Source: an uncultured Clostridia bacterium (GTDB lineage: Bacteria > Bacillota > Clostridia > Oscillospirales > Acutalibacteraceae). Taken from it: DNA of 7,280 nt. Shown here one piece after another: positions 5,734-7,280 of the stretch. The notes under the pieces are model-generated. The model was not told where the DNA came from and did not search any database. It saw only the letters and a list, made by a program, of their open reading frames with translations. The DNA lies in NCBI GenBank assembly GCA_946042285.1, contig CAMGDK010000076.1, positions 1-7,280 on the forward strand, given 5' to 3'. Made by a program: the position numbers and the translations under genes. Positions within the stretch are counted from its first letter, which is position 1. Each line of letters starts with the position of its first letter.

Positions 5734-7280
5734 TTAGTAGTTTGTAGAAACTACGTCAGCATAAACAGGAGCAAGGATGTTGCCCTTGTTATCCTTACAT
5801 ACAACGAATGCGCGAACTGCAATGTAAGTACCTGTTGACTTAGTACCAACTGTGATACTGAACTGTGCAGATGTTGTCTTTGTGTATGTTGCTGAATAGC
5901 CGTTACCAACGTTATCAAGAATCATGTTAGCAGGATCTGTATCAACGCCCTTACCATAGATGAAACCACTGCTTACTACTGTGTAACCAGCCGGAACAGA
6001 ACGTGTTGCAAGGTATGTGTACTTTGTAGTACCTGCAACAGCTGTCTTTGATACGTTAACAACTGTAGCCATTGGAACAGCTGATGGGTTAGTTACAGGA
6101 ACAACCTCGATGTCTGAACCTACATAGAATGTGTATGTATCGCCGTAAGCAGCCTCTGCGCCGTCGATTGTCCAAACGTCTGTGCCTTCCTTAGTAACTG
6201 TAACCTTTGTGTTATATGTGATGCCTGTTGCAACATCGTTGTAATCAACACCGTTAACTGTGATTACGCAGCCGGTAGCTGTTACTGTGTATGTTGTAAC
6301 TACATCCTTAACATAGTTAGCCTTGATTGTAGCAGCTGATGTAAGAGCATCAATCTGAGCCTCTGTCATTGACCAGCCTTCGAATGTGTAACCCATTCTT
6401 ACAGGAGCAGTAGGCTCAACGATGTCAGCACCGCTTGCAACCTTCTGAGTATCAATGATGTTACCAAAGTTATCCATGAAGATAACTGTGAACTCATCCT
6501 TAGTTGTTGTAGTGAATACAGGAGTAATTGTTACATCAGCAACTATTGTTGCTTCGTAAGTAGTACCGTCTGCAACCTTCTTTGTACCAACATACCAGCC
6601 CTCGAAGTCAGCGCCCTCAACAGGAGTAGCCTCAAGAGTTACGGTTGAGTTAGCAACAACCTTCTTTGATGTGCCGTTTGTTGCATCAGCACCGTCAATT
6701 GTAACAGCACCGAGATCTACTGCAGCAACTGTTACTGTGTAGCCCTTAAGTGCAGGAATTGTTGCGCCTGTCTCAAGAACTGTCTTACATACATCACAGA
6801 TTGTATCTGCTTCCTTACCCGGAGCATCAAGTGTTGCATCAACTGCGTTGTTAGCTGATACAGGAGTATGATCTGCTAACGGAAGCTCTACAGGAGCACT
6901 GATTTCTTTTGTGCCGGCAGCGTCTGAGAACATCTTGCCGCATGCTGTACATGTCCAGTAAGCTGCTGTACCCTTTACAGTACATGTTGAAGGAACTTCC
7001 TTCACCTCTGAAAGGCTATGACCTGTTGCAGGAATTACAGCACCTGCTGTAAGAACTTCTTTACAGATTGGGCAAATCATGTCAGCTTCCTTACCGTCTG
7101 TTGTGCAAGTAGCAGCAACTGCGTTGTTAGCTGATACAGCTGCACCGTGAGGACCGTAAGCATCATCTTTTGTATATGTGTCAGGGCAGTTCTTACATGT
7201 GTAAGTTGTTGTGCCCTTTGTCTGACAATCACCTGCTGTTGAAGCAGTGATTTCGTAATCGTGATCTGCTAACGGAAGCT
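5734..7280 (-). CDS. Large repetitive surface or secreted protein, 3' part only (CxxC repeats plus InlB-type B-repeats)
   Basis: The reading frame stays open to the window end, so the start is missing; 514 codons remain. From the upstream side it holds alternating CxxC modules (6742-7280). One type reads like C..KGT..Y.C..CGK.FSDAAG.KEI...LPLADH; the other reads VSANNAV.AT..GKEAD.IC..CK.VL..GA.IPA. Then come a divergent InlB B-repeat-like domain (about 6511-6741, ATPVEGADFEGWYVG) and a Listeria-Bacteroides/InlB B-repeat (about 6307-6495, GYTFEGWSMTEAQ). A threonine- and valine-rich C-terminal domain (5734-6300) ends YADVVSTNY. Such modules are typical of extracellular proteins of gut Clostridia. 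There is no LPXTG motif or C-terminal membrane anchor, so attachment would depend on the missing N-terminal part, or the protein is secreted. ATG at 7080 is internal, not the start. Adhesion or carbohydrate contact is a guess. Confidence 0.85.
   Translation of the reverse strand, partial: LPLADHDYEITASTAGDCQTKGTTTYTCKNCPDTYTKDDAYGPHGAAVSANNAVAATCTTDGKEADMICPICKEVLTAGAVIPATGHSLSEVKEVPSTCTVKGTAAYWTCTACGKMFSDAAGTKEISAPVELPLADHTPVSANNAVDATLDAPGKEADTICDVCKTVLETGATIPALKGYTVTVAAVDLGAVTIDGADATNGTSKKVVANSTVTLEATPVEGADFEGWYVGTKKVADGTTYEATIVADVTITPVFTTTTKDEFTVIFMDNFGNIIDTQKVASGADIVEPTAPVRMGYTFEGWSMTEAQIDALTSAATIKANYVKDVVTTYTVTATGCVITVNGVDYNDVATGITYNTKVTVTKEGTDVWTIDGAEAAYGDTYTFYVGSDIEVVPVTNPSAVPMATVVNVSKTAVAGTTKYTYLATRSVPAGYTVVSSGFIYGKGVDTDPANMILDNVGNGYSATYTKTTSAQFSITVGTKSTGTYIAVRAFVVCKDNKGNILAPVYADVVSTNY
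6840..6863 (-). repeat. 24-nt direct repeat, copy 1 (VSANNAV module)
   Basis: These 24 bases are identical to 7116-7139, 276 nt (92 codons) away, and encode the shared VSANNAV part of the second CxxC module. They show recent duplication or conversion between modules of the surface protein gene. Confidence 0.9.
6869..6887 (-). repeat. 19-nt direct repeat, internal copy (LPLADH module)
   Basis: TGATCTGCTAACGGAAGCT here is identical to the last 19 bases of the window (7262-7280), 393 nt or 131 codons away, and encodes the ELPLADH part of the CxxC module. Confidence 0.9.
7116..7139 (-). repeat. 24-nt direct repeat, copy 2 (VSANNAV module)
   Basis: Exact copy of 6840-6863, within the upstream VSANNAV module of the surface protein gene; the flanking bases differ on both sides. 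Confidence 0.9.
7262..7280 (-). repeat. 19-nt direct repeat, copy at the window end
   Basis: Exact copy of 6869-6887. The identity runs right up to the final base, so the true repeat may be longer and the assembly may have stopped inside it. Confidence 0.88.

Noticed and set aside
5734..7080. ATG at 7078-7080 as the start of the surface protein gene
   Set aside because: The frame remains open upstream to the window end with another CxxC module, and no ribosome binding site precedes this ATG.
6742..7280. CRISPR-like array or non-coding tandem repeat
   Set aside because: The repeats differ in spacing (276 and 393 nt), lie in frame and encode protein modules; they are repeats of the coding sequence.

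Overview
The window looks like a contig from a low-to-moderate GC Gram-positive gut bacterium of class Clostridia, probably Ruminococcaceae/Oscillospiraceae-like. The evidence is the strong AAGGAG-type ribosome binding sites before almost every gene, the GPH-family sugar symporter beside a GH36-type glycosidase, a single-membrane-anchor (Gram-positive style) signal peptidase, and a large surface protein built of CxxC repeats and InlB-type B-repeats. The species cannot be named from sequence alone. The first 23 bases are a leftover Illumina Nextera (Tn5 mosaic end) adapter, so position 1 is the end of a sequenced fragment and genomic sequence starts near base 24.

Bases 24-5490, plus strand: a compact and apparently complete transcription unit. 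It has a sigma-A-like promoter (35-63), five genes with gaps of 25, 2, 27 and 65 nt, and a strong intrinsic terminator (5447-5490). The genes encode a small TSCPD-domain protein, a cytoplasmic GH36-like (clan GH-D) glycosidase with a C-terminal LamG-like domain, a type I signal peptidase with an N-terminal zinc ribbon, a MelB-like GPH cation:sugar symporter, and a MIF/phenylpyruvate-tautomerase homologue. The sugar part reads simply: the symporter imports an oligosaccharide or glycoside and the glycosidase, which lacks a signal peptide, cleaves it inside the cell. Why the signal peptidase, the TSCPD protein and the MIF-like protein share this unit is not obvious, and this mixture is the most interesting feature of the window.

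Bases 5501-7280, minus strand: a convergent unit read toward the first. It holds the 3' part of a large repetitive surface protein gene (truncated by the window end), a GC-rich hairpin, a 34-codon small ORF with a very strong ribosome binding site, and a C(UUCG)G-capped intrinsic terminator. The two units therefore end in separate terminators placed almost back to back. No tRNA, rRNA, CRISPR array, phage gene or intact mobile element was seen, and there is no stretch over 300 bases without a gene.
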